The notes under the pieces: model-generated
Told to the model about the DNA's origin: nothing
The model's input: only the letters and a program-made list of their open reading frames with translations
Database searches by the model: none
Shown: piece after piece, positions 23,779-35,828 of the stretch
Layout: the number at the start of each line of letters is the position of its first letter
Numbering within the stretch: position 1 is the stretch's first letter
Assembly: GCF_040802235.1 (NCBI RefSeq)
Contig: NC_133167.1
Coordinates: 81,693,001-81,757,000 of the forward strand
From: Manis javanica
Lineage: Eukaryota; Chordata; Mammalia; Pholidota; Manidae
Direction of reading: 5' to 3'
Length of the DNA: 64,000 nucleotides
Translations under genes and position numbers: made by a program

Positions 23779-26097
23779 CAGGCATACCTGGCAGATATTG
23801 CAGGTTCAGTTCCAAGACCCCACAATACAGTAAATATCACAATAAAGTGAGTCAAGTGAATTTTTTGGTTTCCCAGTACATATAAGTTATGTTACATGAT
23901 ACTCCATTAAGTGTGCCATAGCATTATGTCTAAAAAAATCAATGTACATAATTAAAAATACTTTATCGTTAGAAACTGCTCACCATCACTAGAGCCTTCA
24001 GCAACTTGTTAACTTTTTGCTGGTGGAGGGACTCACCTCGATGTTGAGGGCTGCTGGCTGATCCAGGTGGTGGCTACTGAAGTGGGGGTGGCTGTGGCAA
24101 TGTCTTAAAATGAGACAAAAATGAAGTTTGCCACATTGATCGACTCTTCCTTTCACAACTGATTTCTCTGCAGCATGTGGGGGCTGTTTGATAGCCTTTA
24201 TCCACAGTAGAACTTCTTCCAGAACTGGAGACAGTCCTCTCAAACCCTGCCACTGCTTTATCAACTAAGTTCATACAATAATTCTAAATCCTTTGCTGTC
24301 ATTTCAATGACTCACAACATCTTCACTGAGACCAGATTGCATTTCAAAAACTACTTTCTTAGGTCAAGTTTTATCCTGAGATGCAGCAATTCAATCACAG
24401 CCTCAGGCTCCCCTTCTAGTTGTAGTTCTCCTGCTGTTCTCACCATGTCCGCAGTGACTTCTTCCACTGAAGTCTTGAACCCCTCAGAGTCATCCACGAC
24501 GGCTGAAATCCACTTCTTCCAAACTCTGTTCATGTGGATATTTTGACCTCTTTCCATGAATCGTGAATGTTCTGAATGGCATCCAGAATGTGAAACCTTT
24601 CCAGAAGAATTGATTTTGCCCAGATCTACCAGAGGAATCACTGCCTATGGCAATTATAGCCTACAAAATGTATTTCTGAAATGATAAGACTTGAAAGTCA
24701 AAATGACTACTTAATGCACGGGCTGCATAATGGATGCTGTGTTAGCAGGCATGAAAACAACATTAATCTCGTTGTACATCTTCACGAGAGCTCTTGGGTG
24801 ACCAGATGCGTCGTCAAAGAACAGTCATATTTTTAAAGCAATCCTTTTATCTCAGCAGTAGGTCTCAAAAGTGAGCTTAAAATATTCCGTAAACCACATT
24901 ATAAACAAATAAGCTGTCATCCAGGCTTTGTTGTTCCACTGATAAGAGCACAGAATAGATTTAGCATAATTCTTAAGGGCCCTAGGGTTTTCAGAATAGT
25001 CAATGAGCATTGGCTTCAACTTAAAGTCACCAGCTGCATCAGCCCCTAACAAGACAGGCAGCCTGTCCTTTGAAGCCAGGCACTGACTTCTCCTCTCTAG
25101 CTACAGAAGCCTTAGATGGCATTGTCTTCCATTAGAAGGCTGTTTCTTCTACACCGAAAATCTGTTGCTTATTGGAGCCACTTCCATCCATGATCTGAGG
25201 TGGATCTGCTGGATAACTTGCTGCAGCTTCTCCATCACCACTTGCTTTACCTGCACTTTACGTTATGGAGACGGCCTCTTTCCTCAAACCTCATGACCCA
25301 ACCTCTGCTAGCTTCTGACTTTTCTTGTGCAGCTTCCTCGCCTCTCTCAGCCTTCATAAAATTAAAGACATTAAGGGACTTGCTCTGGATTAGGTTTCAG
25401 TTTAAGGAAATATTGTAGTTAGTTTGATTTTCTATCCAGAAGAATAAAACTTTCTCCATGTCAGCTACAAGGCTGTTTTGCTTTCTTATCATTTGTCTGC
25501 TCCCTGGAGGAGCACTTTTAATTTCCTTGGAGAACTTGCCTTTGCATTCACAAAGGGAATGTTTGGTCCAAGAGGCTGCGCTTCTGGCCTGTCCTGGCTT
25601 TCCACATGCCTTCCTCACCAAGCTTAATCATTTCTAGCTTTTGATTTAAAATGAAAGGAATGCAACTCCTTTCACTTGAACACTTAGAGGCCATTGTAGG
25701 GTCCTTAACTGACCTAATTTCAATATCGTGTCTCCGGGAAAGGGAGACTCAAGGAGAGGGAGAGAGAGAGGGAATGATTGATCAGATAGAACACACACAA
25801 CCTTGATGAACTTTGCTTGCCGTACAGGGGTATGGTTTGTGCTCCCCAAAACAATTAGAATAGTTACACCAAAGATCACTTCTCACAGATCACCAGACTA
25901 AATACAAAGATAATGGAAAAGTTTGAAATATTATGAGAATTACTAAAATGTGACACAGAGACACAAAGTGAGCAAAACGGAAAAACGGCGTTGGTAGACT
26001 TGCTCGAGGAAGGGTTGCAACAAACCTTCAATGTGTAAAAAACACAATGTCTGCAAAGCACAATAAACCGAAGCGCAATAAAAGTGAGGTATGCCTG
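23779..26097 (-). mobile_element. Tigger1 DNA transposon, near full length
   Basis: The ends are inverted: CAGGCATACC begins at 23,779 and GAGGTATGCCTG ends at 26,097. The left end follows a TA target dinucleotide. The right-hand TA appears mutated to CA. The interior is colinear with the pogo-like Tigger1 family, with the transposase gene on the minus strand. The length (2319 bp) is close to the roughly 2.4 kb family consensus, so losses are small indels. It is a long-dead cut-and-paste element. Confidence 0.93.
23995..25694 (-). pseudogene. Tigger1 transposase pseudogene
   Basis: The expected start codon is at 25,692-25,694 (minus). An N-terminal DNA-binding region survives in the frame 25,397-25,621. 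The central DDE region is recognisable in the 66-aa frame 24,852-25,052, which contains Ala-Ala-Gly-Asp-Phe-Lys-Leu-Lys-Pro and Asn-Asn-Lys-Ala-Trp-Met-Thr-Ala motifs. A degraded Asp-Ala-Ser-Gly-His block near 24,800 corresponds to the second catalytic Asp motif. The C-terminal part is in the frame 24,351-24,641. Many frameshifts separate the pieces, so no transposase can be made. Confidence 0.9.
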
Positions 26098-26884
26098 CAA
26101 TGTGAGCAGCTTTATTCCTGGGCACAACTGAAAAACCATCCTCAAAAATTCCAGGGTTAACTGGGGGAGCTTTTAAGAGGAAGTTGACTTCCTACCTGAG
26201 CACGGGGTGGCTGGGAGGAGGGGGTGGAGGAAATCGGTCCGTGAGCATGCTCACGCTCTCTTTTCGCAGCAGTGGCTGGCTTCTGGATATTACATAAATA
26301 TGAGATGTGTTCATGAACTTAATGTTAACATGTCAATATCCCCTCCAAAGGGAGCCAGGCGAAAAGATTTATCACAGACAAGTGTGTTTGAAGACTAGTC
26401 AAAGCATGAACTTCTCAGCATGCACAGCAGTGATCATGAGTGATGAATATCTGATAGAGCTACTTAACTTTCCTCTATACAATTAGTTTTGTGGGACGTT
26501 TTGCTGCTTCTGTGCACTGAGGAATCACTTATTCCATCATCACTTTGGAAAAAAGTCTCCATAAGGATGTGAAACATTGTCCTTTTCAAAGCTAGGACGT
26601 AGATAATTATTTACAACTTGTTCCGACTACTGTTGTATCTGGTATTGATGCAATTAGCACAGGTCTTCAACTAAACAACCGACCCAATGCTTATTTACCA
26701 TGTTGCTATTCTAGAACTTTAATCTGCCTGCTATAATTTACTTGCATCTTACCTAACGAAAGACTGAATACTGTTCAACCAGCCTGGGATGGAAGGAAAC
26801 ACGTCCGCCCTCAGCACTTCCTTCCCCCACGGTACTGCAGCTCTGAGCCACTGCAATGTGGCAACACAAGGGAACAAAAGGCAT
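26098..26884. other. unassigned
   Basis: No repeat or gene recognised between Tigger1 and the L1M fragment. Confidence 0.35.
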
Positions 26885-27350
26885 GTGAATTAGAAATTAA
26901 AAAGTAATAGTATCCTTATTCATAGAAAATATGATTGTAAACATAGAAAATCTAAGGAGTTTACTGAAAAATCCTCTATGACAAGGAAGAGAGTTTAGCA
27001 AAATGTCAGACTATAAGACCAATATACAAAAATCAGTAATTGTATTTCTATATCCTAGCAATAGATAATTTTAAATGAAAATTTAAATATAGCACTTAAA
27101 ACAGCATCAAAACAGGTCAAGTACTTAAGACAAGAATGTGGAATGTACTTAAGGCTTCTACACTGAAGCTACAAAACATTGCTACCTGAAATTAAAGGAG
27201 TCCTAAATAGAGGTATATGTAACATGTTAACGGACTAGAGGATTCAAGATTGTTGATATATCCATTCTCCCTATACTGATCTACAGATACACAGAATCCC
27301 AATCAAAGGCAGCAGGGATTTTTAGTAGACATTTACAGGATAATAACTAA
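26885..27350 (+). mobile_element. old L1M ORF2 fragment
   Basis: 'aaaatgtcagactataagaccaatatacaaaaatcagtaattgtatttctatat', 'aatagaggtatatgtaacatg' and 'tatactgatctacagatac...cccaatcaaag' follow the reverse-transcriptase/thumb section of L1 ORF2, with many indels. Confidence 0.7.
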
Positions 27351-27354
27351 AATG

Positions 27355-27800
27355 CTATCGTTTGTGCGTGTGATGTACCACCCAGACCTCCTTTTAGAAA
27401 TAAAGAAATTCTATTCTTTAGAGACTGGTAGCGTCACCTCCAAAAAGTCCTCAGATGTCAGTCCCATGTGGGATTGCCTCAGGGGGAGAAACTGCTTCCC
27501 CAAGGTCATGTCCCTTCCCAGGGCTGCCTGCATGCAGTATTTGAGAGACATAAGCCTTAGAGGCCTGGCCTCTCAGTCCAACTCCAGACAGCTTAAAAGT
27601 GACCCATCTCCTAAATCCCTTGCCACATCAGTTGAGGTACTCTTGAAACTGCATGGCAGGTGACATCTCTCTGACAAATCCTGTTTCTCTCGCTTCCTTT
27701 ACGAGTGTTTAGCCCCACAGCATTCCCTAATAAACTTTCTGTGTGCTCATTTCTATCTTAGAGTCTGCTTCCCGGGGGACTCACCTGTTATAGAGTCAAG
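27355..27800 (+). mobile_element. probable ERVL-type solo LTR
   Basis: The 3' part has an AATAAA (near 27,729) followed by 'ctttctgtgtgctcatttctatcttagagtctgcttcccgggg', a common R-U5 arrangement of old mammalian LTRs. The 5' boundary and target duplication are not clear. The open frame at 27,352-27,663 has no known domain. Confidence 0.45.
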
Positions 27801-28631
27801 GTATATGAGCCACAGGAACCCAGGGTTCATTGCCAGGGACGACTGCCTAAACAATTAGGGTGGTCCAAAAACAGGATGCTCTGCTCTGAAAAGCGGTCAA
27901 TTTCTTGCAAGGAAAGATCTCGAAATGATTGCCAGACATGTTGCAGAAGATTCCTGATTTAACAAAAGATTTAAATATGTAACTGAAGAGTATCTTCCAA
28001 TTCCAAAAGCCTACTGTTTGTTATATCTCAACTCATTTTTTGACTTGGGACAAATCCTTTCTTCACTTGAGTCTGTTTCCTATTTAGGAAAAGAAGAGTA
28101 TTAGATGAACACTGAAGTCCCATGGCTTTACAGTCTAAAATATATAGTTGCAACAAGTTTCTTACAAAGGCAGGGCCAGTGTAATCCAGTTTCACAGGCA
28201 ATGAAGAGGATTTGAAAGATTTAGACTATGGCTATTATAGCAAGAAGGGAATACAGACCACTTTCTGCTAAACTGCTGATTTCCTAGGGGAAATCCAAAC
28301 TCCTCTAAAACTTGTGTTTGCCAGTCACCAGCCTATTACAATTCATTCTCATTTAGTGACTTCCTGATAGTCATCGAACTTGCCCACAATGTGTTTTCCT
28401 TAAAATGCCATGCCAGCTGGTACATGCAACCATCAACTTGCTTGCTGAAAAGTTTTCTGGTGCTCAACAGGAACTTCATGAGAAGTATTTTATTTTAGTT
28501 CCTGATATCTAAAAGATCCATATACTTAACAAAAGAGAAAGGGAAACACACACACACTTTCTCTCTAAAGTCCTTAAGTCTATGATACTGATAACATGGT
28601 ATTATATAATGATACTATTAGTATTAGACAA
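27801..28631. other. unassigned
   Basis: No gene. The last 60 bp are the AT-rich left side of the L1 target site. Confidence 0.35.
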
Positions 28632-28645
28632 TACTAATATTTTTT

Positions 28646-29629
28646 TGTTGTTGTTGTTTGCAGAAATTAGCACTGATTTCATCAAGCTGCATTGAAAATC
28701 TTTCTACAGAAGTTTACCAATGGAAAAAATAAAAGAAATTAAAAAAAATATGTTACAACCATTTGAAAAACAACAACTGATTATCAAAGATGAGAAGACT
28801 GGTTCTCAGGGAGAATTTCAAAAGGACTTTCACAAAATATATTTAATATGTGTGAATAAATTTATCTCCCCTCTCTAGTGATGTACTGAAGGTAATAAAA
28901 TATATGATTCTAATTTCCTGAATAAGGATACAAAGTAGAAAGGTTACTACATGCTGTAGGCCATTCTGAGAATCAATGTCTGAGCAGGAAAAAAAGAATA
29001 ACTGGGCGTTCTGGCTTGAGAGTGAAATACAGTCACTTGGACTTAGTTTTTCTGTTGAGGGTGCGTATGTGTCTATTTTAGATTTACTTCACTGCACATG
29101 TTATTTGTATTCTCCTGTGCTCAAGCCACTTAATTTCCTCCCAAGTAGTAGTTAACACAGGAAAGCAAACCTCATCTACATGTGACATCATACACCCAGT
29201 TTGCTTAGCACATATTATTCGATTGAGCTACTCATAGTATAATAGAAGAGGCAGGTACTTTAATGAAACCAAAAAAAAAAGGAAAGTGTTCAGTTTGCTC
29301 TATGTCTCTACCAGGCAGGCCCCTGGAAGACTGCCTAGAAGGCATTTGATGACCATTTCTGTTTTGCTCCTTTAATACTGTTCTTCACACATGGCTGCGG
29401 TTCCACACAGTTTCAGGAGATGAAGTCTGTGTCCGGTGCCATAAGAGGGTGGAAGTCCTGCTCCATCTGTTGGGTTATGACCTGCTGTGCTTGGTCCCAG
29501 AGTTGGCTTTATTCCCAAAAGGCAGGTGGGGAGTTGATCTCACAGTTGCTCCACATGAATAACAGTAGAGGCTGCTACATTCATTTGCGCCATCTCACTC
29601 AGCTTTTACAGGAATGTTATATATATATA
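28646..29629 (-). other. candidate 3'-transduced flank
   Basis: This 984-bp stretch lies between the retrocopy poly(A) and the proposed distal duplication. It has no recognised repeat or conserved gene. If the composite model is right, it was copied from the source locus by read-through transcription. No AATAAA is visible just before the distal A-rich tail, which weakens the model. Confidence 0.35.
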
Positions 29630-31277
29630 TTTTTTTTGAGAGGGCATCTCTCATACTTATTGATCAAATGGTTGTTAACAACAATAAAATTCAGTATAGG
29701 GGGGTCAATGCTCAATGTACAATCATTAATCCATCTCAAGCCTAATTCTCGTCAGTCTCCAATCTTCTGAAGCATAACAAACAAGTTCTTACATGGTGAA
29801 CGAATTCTTGCACAGTGAATAAATTCTTACATGGTGAACAGTACAAGGGCATTCATCACAGAAACTTTTGGTTTTGATCATGCATTATGAACTATAAACA
29901 ATCAGGTCAAATATGAATATTCGTTTGATTTTTGTACTTGACATATATGTTGATCCCACATTTCTCCTATTATTATTATTATTTTTATTTTTAATAAAAT
30001 GCTGAAGTGGTAGGTAGATGCAAGATAAAGGTAGAAAACATTGTTTAGTGCTGTAAGAGGGCAAATGTAGATGATCAGATGATCAGGTGTGTGCCTATGG
30101 ACCAAGTATTAATCCAGGCTAGACAAGGGCAGCAAGACATCCACGGATGCAGAAGATTTCTCTCAAAGCAGGGGGGGTGAGGTTCTGAGCCTCACCTCTG
30201 TTGATCCCCAAATTCTCACCTGATGGCCCCCCTGCGACTGTGCCTGTCTTAGGTTGTTCCTCCCTTGAGGAATCTTACCCGTCTCTGGCTAACCAGTCAT
30301 CTTCCGGGGCCATACAGGGAAATGTAAAGTTGGTAAGTGAGAGAGAAGCCATATTGTTTGCAAAGGTTAGCTTTTTACTTCTTTGCAGATTTATGCCCTG
30401 TGGCTTCTATGCCCAGCACTTGTCTCGAGGTATCTTTACCACCTGGAGGAATTATGATACTCGGTAAATTCGATATGAGGCACGAATTCTATTTAAGGGT
30501 TGTAATTAGGAAGGAAGAAGAAAAGCTATAGATGTAGCATATGAAGGAAACATGGGAGGATTGATTATTTCTTTGACATATCTTCTTGTAGAGTACCTTA
30601 AGTATGTATAGGTTTTAAACTACTAACTAATTTGCACACACATATTAACATAATAGGAATACGGTGACATAAACAAAGCAAATCTATAATTACCATCCAT
30701 CTCCAGTGAAGCCAAGAAAACCATTTAGGCACCCTAGGCATTTGTGAAAATTTATCTATGATATGATGGATATTGTCCAACTGTACTTGAACCATCAGAC
30801 AAATTAAAGCAGCCCATTTCTGGGATCTGTTCACATCCCATATGTTCTTTTAACCATAGATAGTCTATAGTCATGAGATTTTGGAGTGCTACAACTTGCA
30901 CCCCTCCCAACTCCTGGTTGAGTTCCAACAGTACAGATCCGGTCAAATTCGTTGTCTCACTGTATGCACATGCCAGCCTAGACATCTCCCTCCTCATTCC
31001 TATGGCAAGTCCAGGAGACGGTGGGCTGGGTGCAGCCACAACTGCAGCATCGTCCGGATCCCTGTGGAGGCTTTTTGATGATCATCCCCCGGCACAAGTC
31101 CCCCAGAGAGTGCTGATGCCGGAAGCTCCTCCTCATATCGTATCTTAGTTCATTTTCTGGGTATCCAAGCTAGGCCTTGATCTTCTGCATAGAAACGAAC
31201 AGACCCTTTGCCCACACTTTGACATGCCCTCTATACCACTGTGCAGAACTCATTGGAGGTCAGCACACAATAACTGC
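29630..31277 (-). mobile_element. ERV env-LTR retrocopy (copy B)
   Basis: On the minus strand this is colinear with copy A at 12.6-14.0 kb and extends about 200 bp further 5'. It ends in 8 A residues at 29,630-29,637, at the same R nucleotide as copy A. The U3-R part is 29,638-29,960, 323 bp as in copy A. The polyadenylation hexamer is AATAAG here instead of AATAAA. The 5' end abuts a 19-nt A-run (31,278-31,296). It has the same sense as the neighbouring L1. Confidence 0.85.
30598..31080 (-). pseudogene. ERV env-like TM frame, frameshifted
   Basis: This corresponds to the env-like frame of copy A. It lacks 11 nt near 30,794, just after the motif encoding Leu-Ser-Asp, so the heptad-rich part (30,752-31,039) and the membrane-anchor part (30,598-30,834) fall in different frames. 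The Trp-rich juxtamembrane and hydrophobic segment are otherwise preserved. It cannot encode a complete TM segment. Confidence 0.6.
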
Positions 31278-31296
31278 TTTTTTTTTTTTTTTTTTT

Positions 31297-31442
31297 AATT
31301 AAGAGAAAGGAATATTATCAGAAAAAAGTACCTCCATAGCTGATCATCTGACACCCTTTAAGTGATCAACATTAAGGATATTTAAAGCATGCGTTGATCT
31401 TTGATTTACCAATAGTTTTATCCTGTTAAGGAGTAATCCCCC
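31297..31442 (-). other. spacer between L1 tail and A-run
   Basis: A 146-bp AT-rich segment sits between the (AAAG)n tail of the L1 and the 19-nt A-run preceding copy B. It carries only a very short Met-initiated frame. Its poly(A)-like end suggests it is a retrotransposed or read-through unit. I do not recognise a small RNA in it. Confidence 0.4.
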
Positions 31443-31475
31443 TTTTCTTTCTTTCTTTCTTTTTTTTTTTTTTTT
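31443..31475 (-). repeat. L1 poly(A) and (AAAG)n tail
   Basis: On the plus strand (CTTT)n runs into a 15-nt T tract, the reverse complement of an A-tail degenerating to AAAG repeats. It marks the L1's own 3' end. Confidence 0.85.
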
Positions 31476-31817
31476 AAATTTTTAATCTACACTTACATGA
31501 AGAATACTATGTTTACTATGCTCTCCCCTATATCAGGTCCCCCCTAACAACCACATTACGGTTACTGTCCATCAGCTTAGCAAAATGTTGTAGAGTCACT
31601 ACTTGTCCTCTCTGTGTTGTGCAGCCCACCCTCCCCTTTCTCACTCCCCCCCATGAATGCCAATCTTAATATCCCTCTTCTTCTTCCCCCCTCTTATCCC
31701 TCCCTGCCCACCCATCCTCCCCAGTTCCTTTCCCTTTGGTACCTGTTAGTCCATTTTTGGGTTCTGTAATTCCACTGCTGTTTTGTTCCTTCAGTTTTTC
31801 CTTTGTTCCTATACTCC
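31476..31817 (-). promoter_or_regulatory. L1 3' UTR with G-rich tract
   Basis: The sense strand has closely spaced G runs (complement of 31,684-31,722) able to form a G-quadruplex, a feature of L1 3' UTRs. Near the end there is only an ATTAAA-type hexamer and no AATAAA, so 3' end formation may be inefficient. Confidence 0.7.
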
Positions 31818-34800
31818 TCAGATGAGTGAAATCATTTGGTATTTCTCTTTCTCCGCTTGGCTTATTTCACTGAGCATAATACTCTCCAGCTCCATCCATG
31901 TTGCTGCAAATGGTTGGATTTTTCCACTTCTTATGGCTGAGTAGTATTCCATTGTGTATATGTACCACATCTTCTTTATCCATTCATCTACCGATGGACA
32001 TTTAGGTTGCTTCCAATTCTTGGCTATTGTAAATAGTGCTGCGATAAACATAGGAGTGCATCTGTCTTTCTCAAACTTGATTGCTGCGTTCTTAGGGTAA
32101 ATTCCTAGGAGTGGAATTCCTGGGTCAAATGGTAGGTCTGTTTTGAGCATTTTGACGCACCTCCATACTGCTTTCCACAATGGTTGAACTAATTTACATT
32201 CCCACCAGCAGTGTAGGAGGGTTCCCCTTTCTCCACAGCCTCGCCAACATTTGTTGTTGTTTGTCTTTTGGATGGCAGCTATCCTTACTGGTGTGAGGTG
32301 ATACCTCATTGTAGTTTTAATTTGCATTTCTCTGATAATTAGTGATGTGGAGCATCTTTTCATGTGTCTCTTGGCCATCTGTATTTCTTTTTTAGAGAAC
32401 TGTCTGTTCAGTTCCTCTGCCCATTTTTTAATTGGGTTATTTGTTTTTTGTTTGTTGAGGCATGTGAGCTCTTTATATATTCTGGACGTCAAGCCTTTAT
32501 CGGATCTGTCATTTTCAAATATATTCTCCCATACTGTAGGGTTCCTTTTTGTTCTATTGATGGTGTCTTTCGCTGTACAGAAGCTTTTCAGCTTAATGGA
32601 GTCCCACTTGCTCATTTTTGCTGTTGTTTTCCTTGCCCGGGGAGATATGTTCAAGAAGAGATCACTCATGTTTATGTCTAAGAGGTTTTTGCCTATGTTT
32701 TTTTCCAAGAGTTTAATGGTTTCATGACTTACATTCAGGTCTTTGATCCATTTTGAGTTTACCTTTGTATATGGGGTTAGACAATGGTCCAGTTTCATTC
32801 TCCTACATGTAGCTGTCCAGTTTTGCCAGCACCATCTGTTGAAGAGACTGTCATTTTGCCATTGTATGTCCATTGCTCCTTTATCAAATATTAATTGACC
32901 ATATATGTTTGGGTTAATTTCTGGGGTCTCTAATCTGTTCCACTGGTCTGTGGCTCTGTTCTTGTGCCAGTACCAAATTGTCTTGATTACTATGGCTTTG
33001 TAGTAGAGCTTGAAGTTGGGGAGTGAGATCCCCCCTACTTTATTCTTCTTTTTCAGGATTGCTTTGGCTATTCGGGGTCTTTGGTGTTTCCATATGAATT
33101 TTTGAATTATTTGTTCCAATTCATTGAAGAATGTTGCTGGTAATTTGAGAGGGATTGCATCAAATCTGTATATTGCTTTGGGCAGGATGGCCATTTTGAC
33201 GATATTAATTCTTCCTAGCCATGAGCATGGGATGAGTTTCCATTTATTAGTGTCCCCTTTAATTTCTCTTAAGAGTGACTTGTAGTTTTCAGAGTATAAG
33301 TCTTTCACTTCTTTGGTTAGGTTTATTCCTAGGTATTTTATTCTTTTTGATGCAATGGTGAATGGAATTGTTTTCCTGATTTCTCTTTCTATTGATTCGT
33401 TGTTAGTGTATAGGAAAGCTACAGATTTCTGTGTGTTAATTTTGTATCCTGCAACTTTGCTGTATTCCGATATCAGTTCTAGTAGTTTTGGAGTGGAGTC
33501 TTTAGGGTTTTTTATGTACAGTATCATATCATCTGCAAATAGTGACAGTTTAACTTCTTCTTTACCAATCTGGATTCCTTGTATTTCTTTGTTTTGTCTG
33601 ATTGCCGTGGCCAGGACCTCCAGTACTATGTTAAATAACAGTGGGGAGAGTGGGCATCCCTGTCTGGTTCCCGATCTCAGAGGAAATGCTTTCAGCTTCT
33701 CGCTGTTCAGTATAATGCTGGCTGTGGGTTTATCATATATGGCCTTTATTATGTTGAGGTACTTGCCCTCTATTCCCATTTTGCTGAGAGTTTTTATCAT
33801 GAATGGATGTTGAATTTTGTCAAATGCTTTTTCAGCATCTATGGAGATGATCATGTGGTTTTTGTCTTTCTTTTTGTTGATGTGGTGGATGATGTTGATG
33901 GATTTTCGAATGTTGTACCATCCTTGCATCCCTGGGATGAAACCCACTTGGTCATGGTGTATGATCCTTTTGATATACTGTTGAATTCTGTTTGCTAATA
34001 TTTTATTGAGTATTTTTGCATCTACATTCATCAGGGATATTGGTCTGTAGTTTTCTTTTTTGGTGGGGTCTTTGCCTGGTTTTGGTATTAGGGTGATGTT
34101 GGCCTCATAGAATGAGTTTGGGAGTATTCCCTCTTCTTCTATTTTGTGGAACACTTTAAGGAGAATGGGTATTATGTCTTCTCTGTGTGTCTGATAAAAT
34201 TCCGAGGTAAATCCGTCCGGCCCCGGGGTTTTGTTCTTGGGTAGTTTTTTGATTACTGTTTCAATTTCTTTGCTCGTAATTGGTTTGTTTAACTTCTGTG
34301 TTTCTTCCTTGGTCAGTCTTGGGAGGTTGTATTTTTCTAGGAAGTTGTCCATTTCTTCTAGGTTTTCCAGCTTGTTGGCATATAGGTTTTCATAGTAGTC
34401 TTTAATAATTCTTTGTATTTCTGTGGAGTCTGTCATGATTTTTCCATTCTCATTTCTGATTATGTTGATTTGTGTTGACTCTCTTTTTCTCTTAATAAGT
34501 TGGGCTAGAGGCTTATCTATTTTGTTTATTTTCTCAAAGAACCAGCTCTTGGTTTCGTTGATTTTTGCTATTGTTTTATTCTTCTCAATTTTGTTTATTT
34601 CTTCTCTGATCTTTATTATGTCCCTCCTTCTGCTGACTTTAGGCCTCATTTGTTCTTCTTTTTCCAGTTTTAATAATTGTGATGTTAGACTATTCATTTG
34701 GGATTGTTCTTCCTTCTTCAAGTGTGCCTGGATTGCTATATACTTTCCTCTTAAGACTGCTTTCGCTGCATCCCACAGAAGTTGGGGCTTAGTATTGTTG

Positions 34801-35660
34801 TTGTCATTTGTTTCTATATATTCCTTGATCTCTATTTTGATTTGTTCATTGATCCATTGATTATTTAGTAGCATGTTGTTAAGCCTCCATGTGTTTGTGA
34901 GCCTTTTTGTTTTCTTTGTAGAATTTATTTCTACTTTCATACCTTTGTGGTCTGAAAAATTGGTTGGTAGAATTTCAATATTTTGGAATTTACTGAGGCT
35001 CTTTTTGTGAGCTAGTATGTGGTCTATTCTGGAGAATGTTCCATGTGCACTTGAGAAGAATGTATATCCTGTTGCTTTTGGATGTAGAGTTCTATAGATG
35101 TCTATTAGGTCCATCTGTTCTAGTGTGTTGTTCAGTGCCTGTGTGTCTTTACTTATTTTCTTCCCGGTGGATCTATCCTTTGGGGTGAGTGGTGTGTTGA
35201 AGTCTCCTACAATGAATGCATTGCAGTCTATTTCCGTCTTTAGTTCTGTTAGTATTTGCTTCACATATGCTGGTGCTCCTGTATTGGGTGCATATATATT
35301 TAGAATGGTTATATCCTCTTGTTGGACTGAGCCCTTTATCATTATGTAGTATCCTTCTTTATCTCTTGTTACTTTCCTTGTTTTGAAGTCTATTTTGTCT
35401 GATATTAGTACTGCAACCCCTGCTTTCTTCTCACTGTTGTTTGCCTGAAATATGTTTTTCCATCCCTTGACTTTTAGTCTATGCTTATCTTTGGGTTTAA
35501 GGTGAGTTTCTTGTAAGCAGCATATAGATGGGTCTTGCTTTTTTATCCATTCTATTACTCTATGTCTTTCGATTGGTGCATTAAGTCCATTTACATTTAG
35601 GGTGACTATTGAGAGATATGTACTTATTGCCATTGCAGGCTTTAGATTCGTGGTTACCAA
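31818..35660 (-). CDS. ORF2: L1 ORF2 protein, endonuclease-reverse transcriptase
   Basis: ORF2p nicks target DNA and reverse-transcribes L1 RNA at the nick. The 1280-aa frame is uninterrupted and near the family's usual length of about 1275. Residues 1-245 are the APE-like endonuclease with Asn22, Glu51 (Gln-Glu-Thr-His), the Gly-Asp-Phe-Asn block, Arg-Ile-Asp-His and Ser-Asp-His. The reverse transcriptase holds Phe708-Ala-Asp-Asp711. The C-terminal Cys/His motif is Cys1138-x3-Cys1142-x7-His1150-x4-Cys1155. A second in-frame Met at residue 10 better matches other L1 ORF2 starts, so the native protein may be 1271 aa. No key residue appears lost. Confidence 0.95.
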   Translation of the reverse strand: MVTTNLKPAMAISTYLSIVTLNVNGLNAPIERHRVIEWIKKQDPSICCLQETHLKPKDKHRLKVKGWKNIFQANNSEKKAGVAVLISDKIDFKTRKVTRDKEGYYIMIKGSVQQEDITILNIYAPNTGAPAYVKQILTELKTEIDCNAFIVGDFNTPLTPKDRSTGKKISKDTQALNNTLEQMDLIDIYRTLHPKATGYTFFSSAHGTFSRIDHILAHKKSLSKFQNIEILPTNFSDHKGMKVEINSTKKTKRLTNTWRLNNMLLNNQWINEQIKIEIKEYIETNDNNNTKPQLLWDAAKAVLRGKYIAIQAHLKKEEQSQMNSLTSQLLKLEKEEQMRPKVSRRRDIIKIREEINKIEKNKTIAKINETKSWFFEKINKIDKPLAQLIKRKRESTQINIIRNENGKIMTDSTEIQRIIKDYYENLYANKLENLEEMDNFLEKYNLPRLTKEETQKLNKPITSKEIETVIKKLPKNKTPGPDGFTSEFYQTHREDIIPILLKVFHKIEEEGILPNSFYEANITLIPKPGKDPTKKENYRPISLMNVDAKILNKILANRIQQYIKRIIHHDQVGFIPGMQGWYNIRKSINIIHHINKKKDKNHMIISIDAEKAFDKIQHPFMIKTLSKMGIEGKYLNIIKAIYDKPTASIILNSEKLKAFPLRSGTRQGCPLSPLLFNIVLEVLATAIRQNKEIQGIQIGKEEVKLSLFADDMILYIKNPKDSTPKLLELISEYSKVAGYKINTQKSVAFLYTNNESIEREIRKTIPFTIASKRIKYLGINLTKEVKDLYSENYKSLLREIKGDTNKWKLIPCSWLGRINIVKMAILPKAIYRFDAIPLKLPATFFNELEQIIQKFIWKHQRPRIAKAILKKKNKVGGISLPNFKLYYKAIVIKTIWYWHKNRATDQWNRLETPEINPNIYGQLIFDKGAMDIQWQNDSLFNRWCWQNWTATCRRMKLDHCLTPYTKVNSKWIKDLNVSHETIKLLEKNIGKNLLDINMSDLFLNISPRARKTTAKMSKWDSIKLKSFCTAKDTINRTKRNPTVWENIFENDRSDKGLTSRIYKELTCLNKQKTNNPIKKWAEELNRQFSKKEIQMAKRHMKRCSTSLIIREMQIKTTMRYHLTPVRIAAIQKTNNNKCWRGCGERGTLLHCWWECKLVQPLWKAVWRCVKMLKTDLPFDPGIPLLGIYPKNAAIKFEKDRCTPMFIAALFTIAKNWKQPKCPSVDEWIKKMWYIYTMEYYSAIRSGKIQPFAATWMELESIMLSEISQAEKEKYQMISLI

Positions 35661-35828
35661 AGGTTCAAGGTTAGCTTCTTTAGTATCTTACTGCCTAACT
35701 TAGCTCGCTTATTGAGCTGTTATATACACTGTCTGGAGATTCTTTTCTTCTCTCCCTTCTTATTCCTCCTCCTCCATTCTTCATATGTTGTGTGTTTTGT
35801 TCTGTGCTCTTTTTAGGGGTGCTCCCAT

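Noticed and set aside
28646..28660. (GTT)n as an independent microsatellite
   Set aside because: It is too short and impure, and more economically read as the A-rich tail of the composite insertion.
33313..33813. 166-aa plus-strand frame and a similar 166-aa frame at 45,848-46,348 (minus)
   Set aside because: Both are antisense to the same ORF2 reverse-transcriptase region. Their similarity reflects L1 homology, not a gene.
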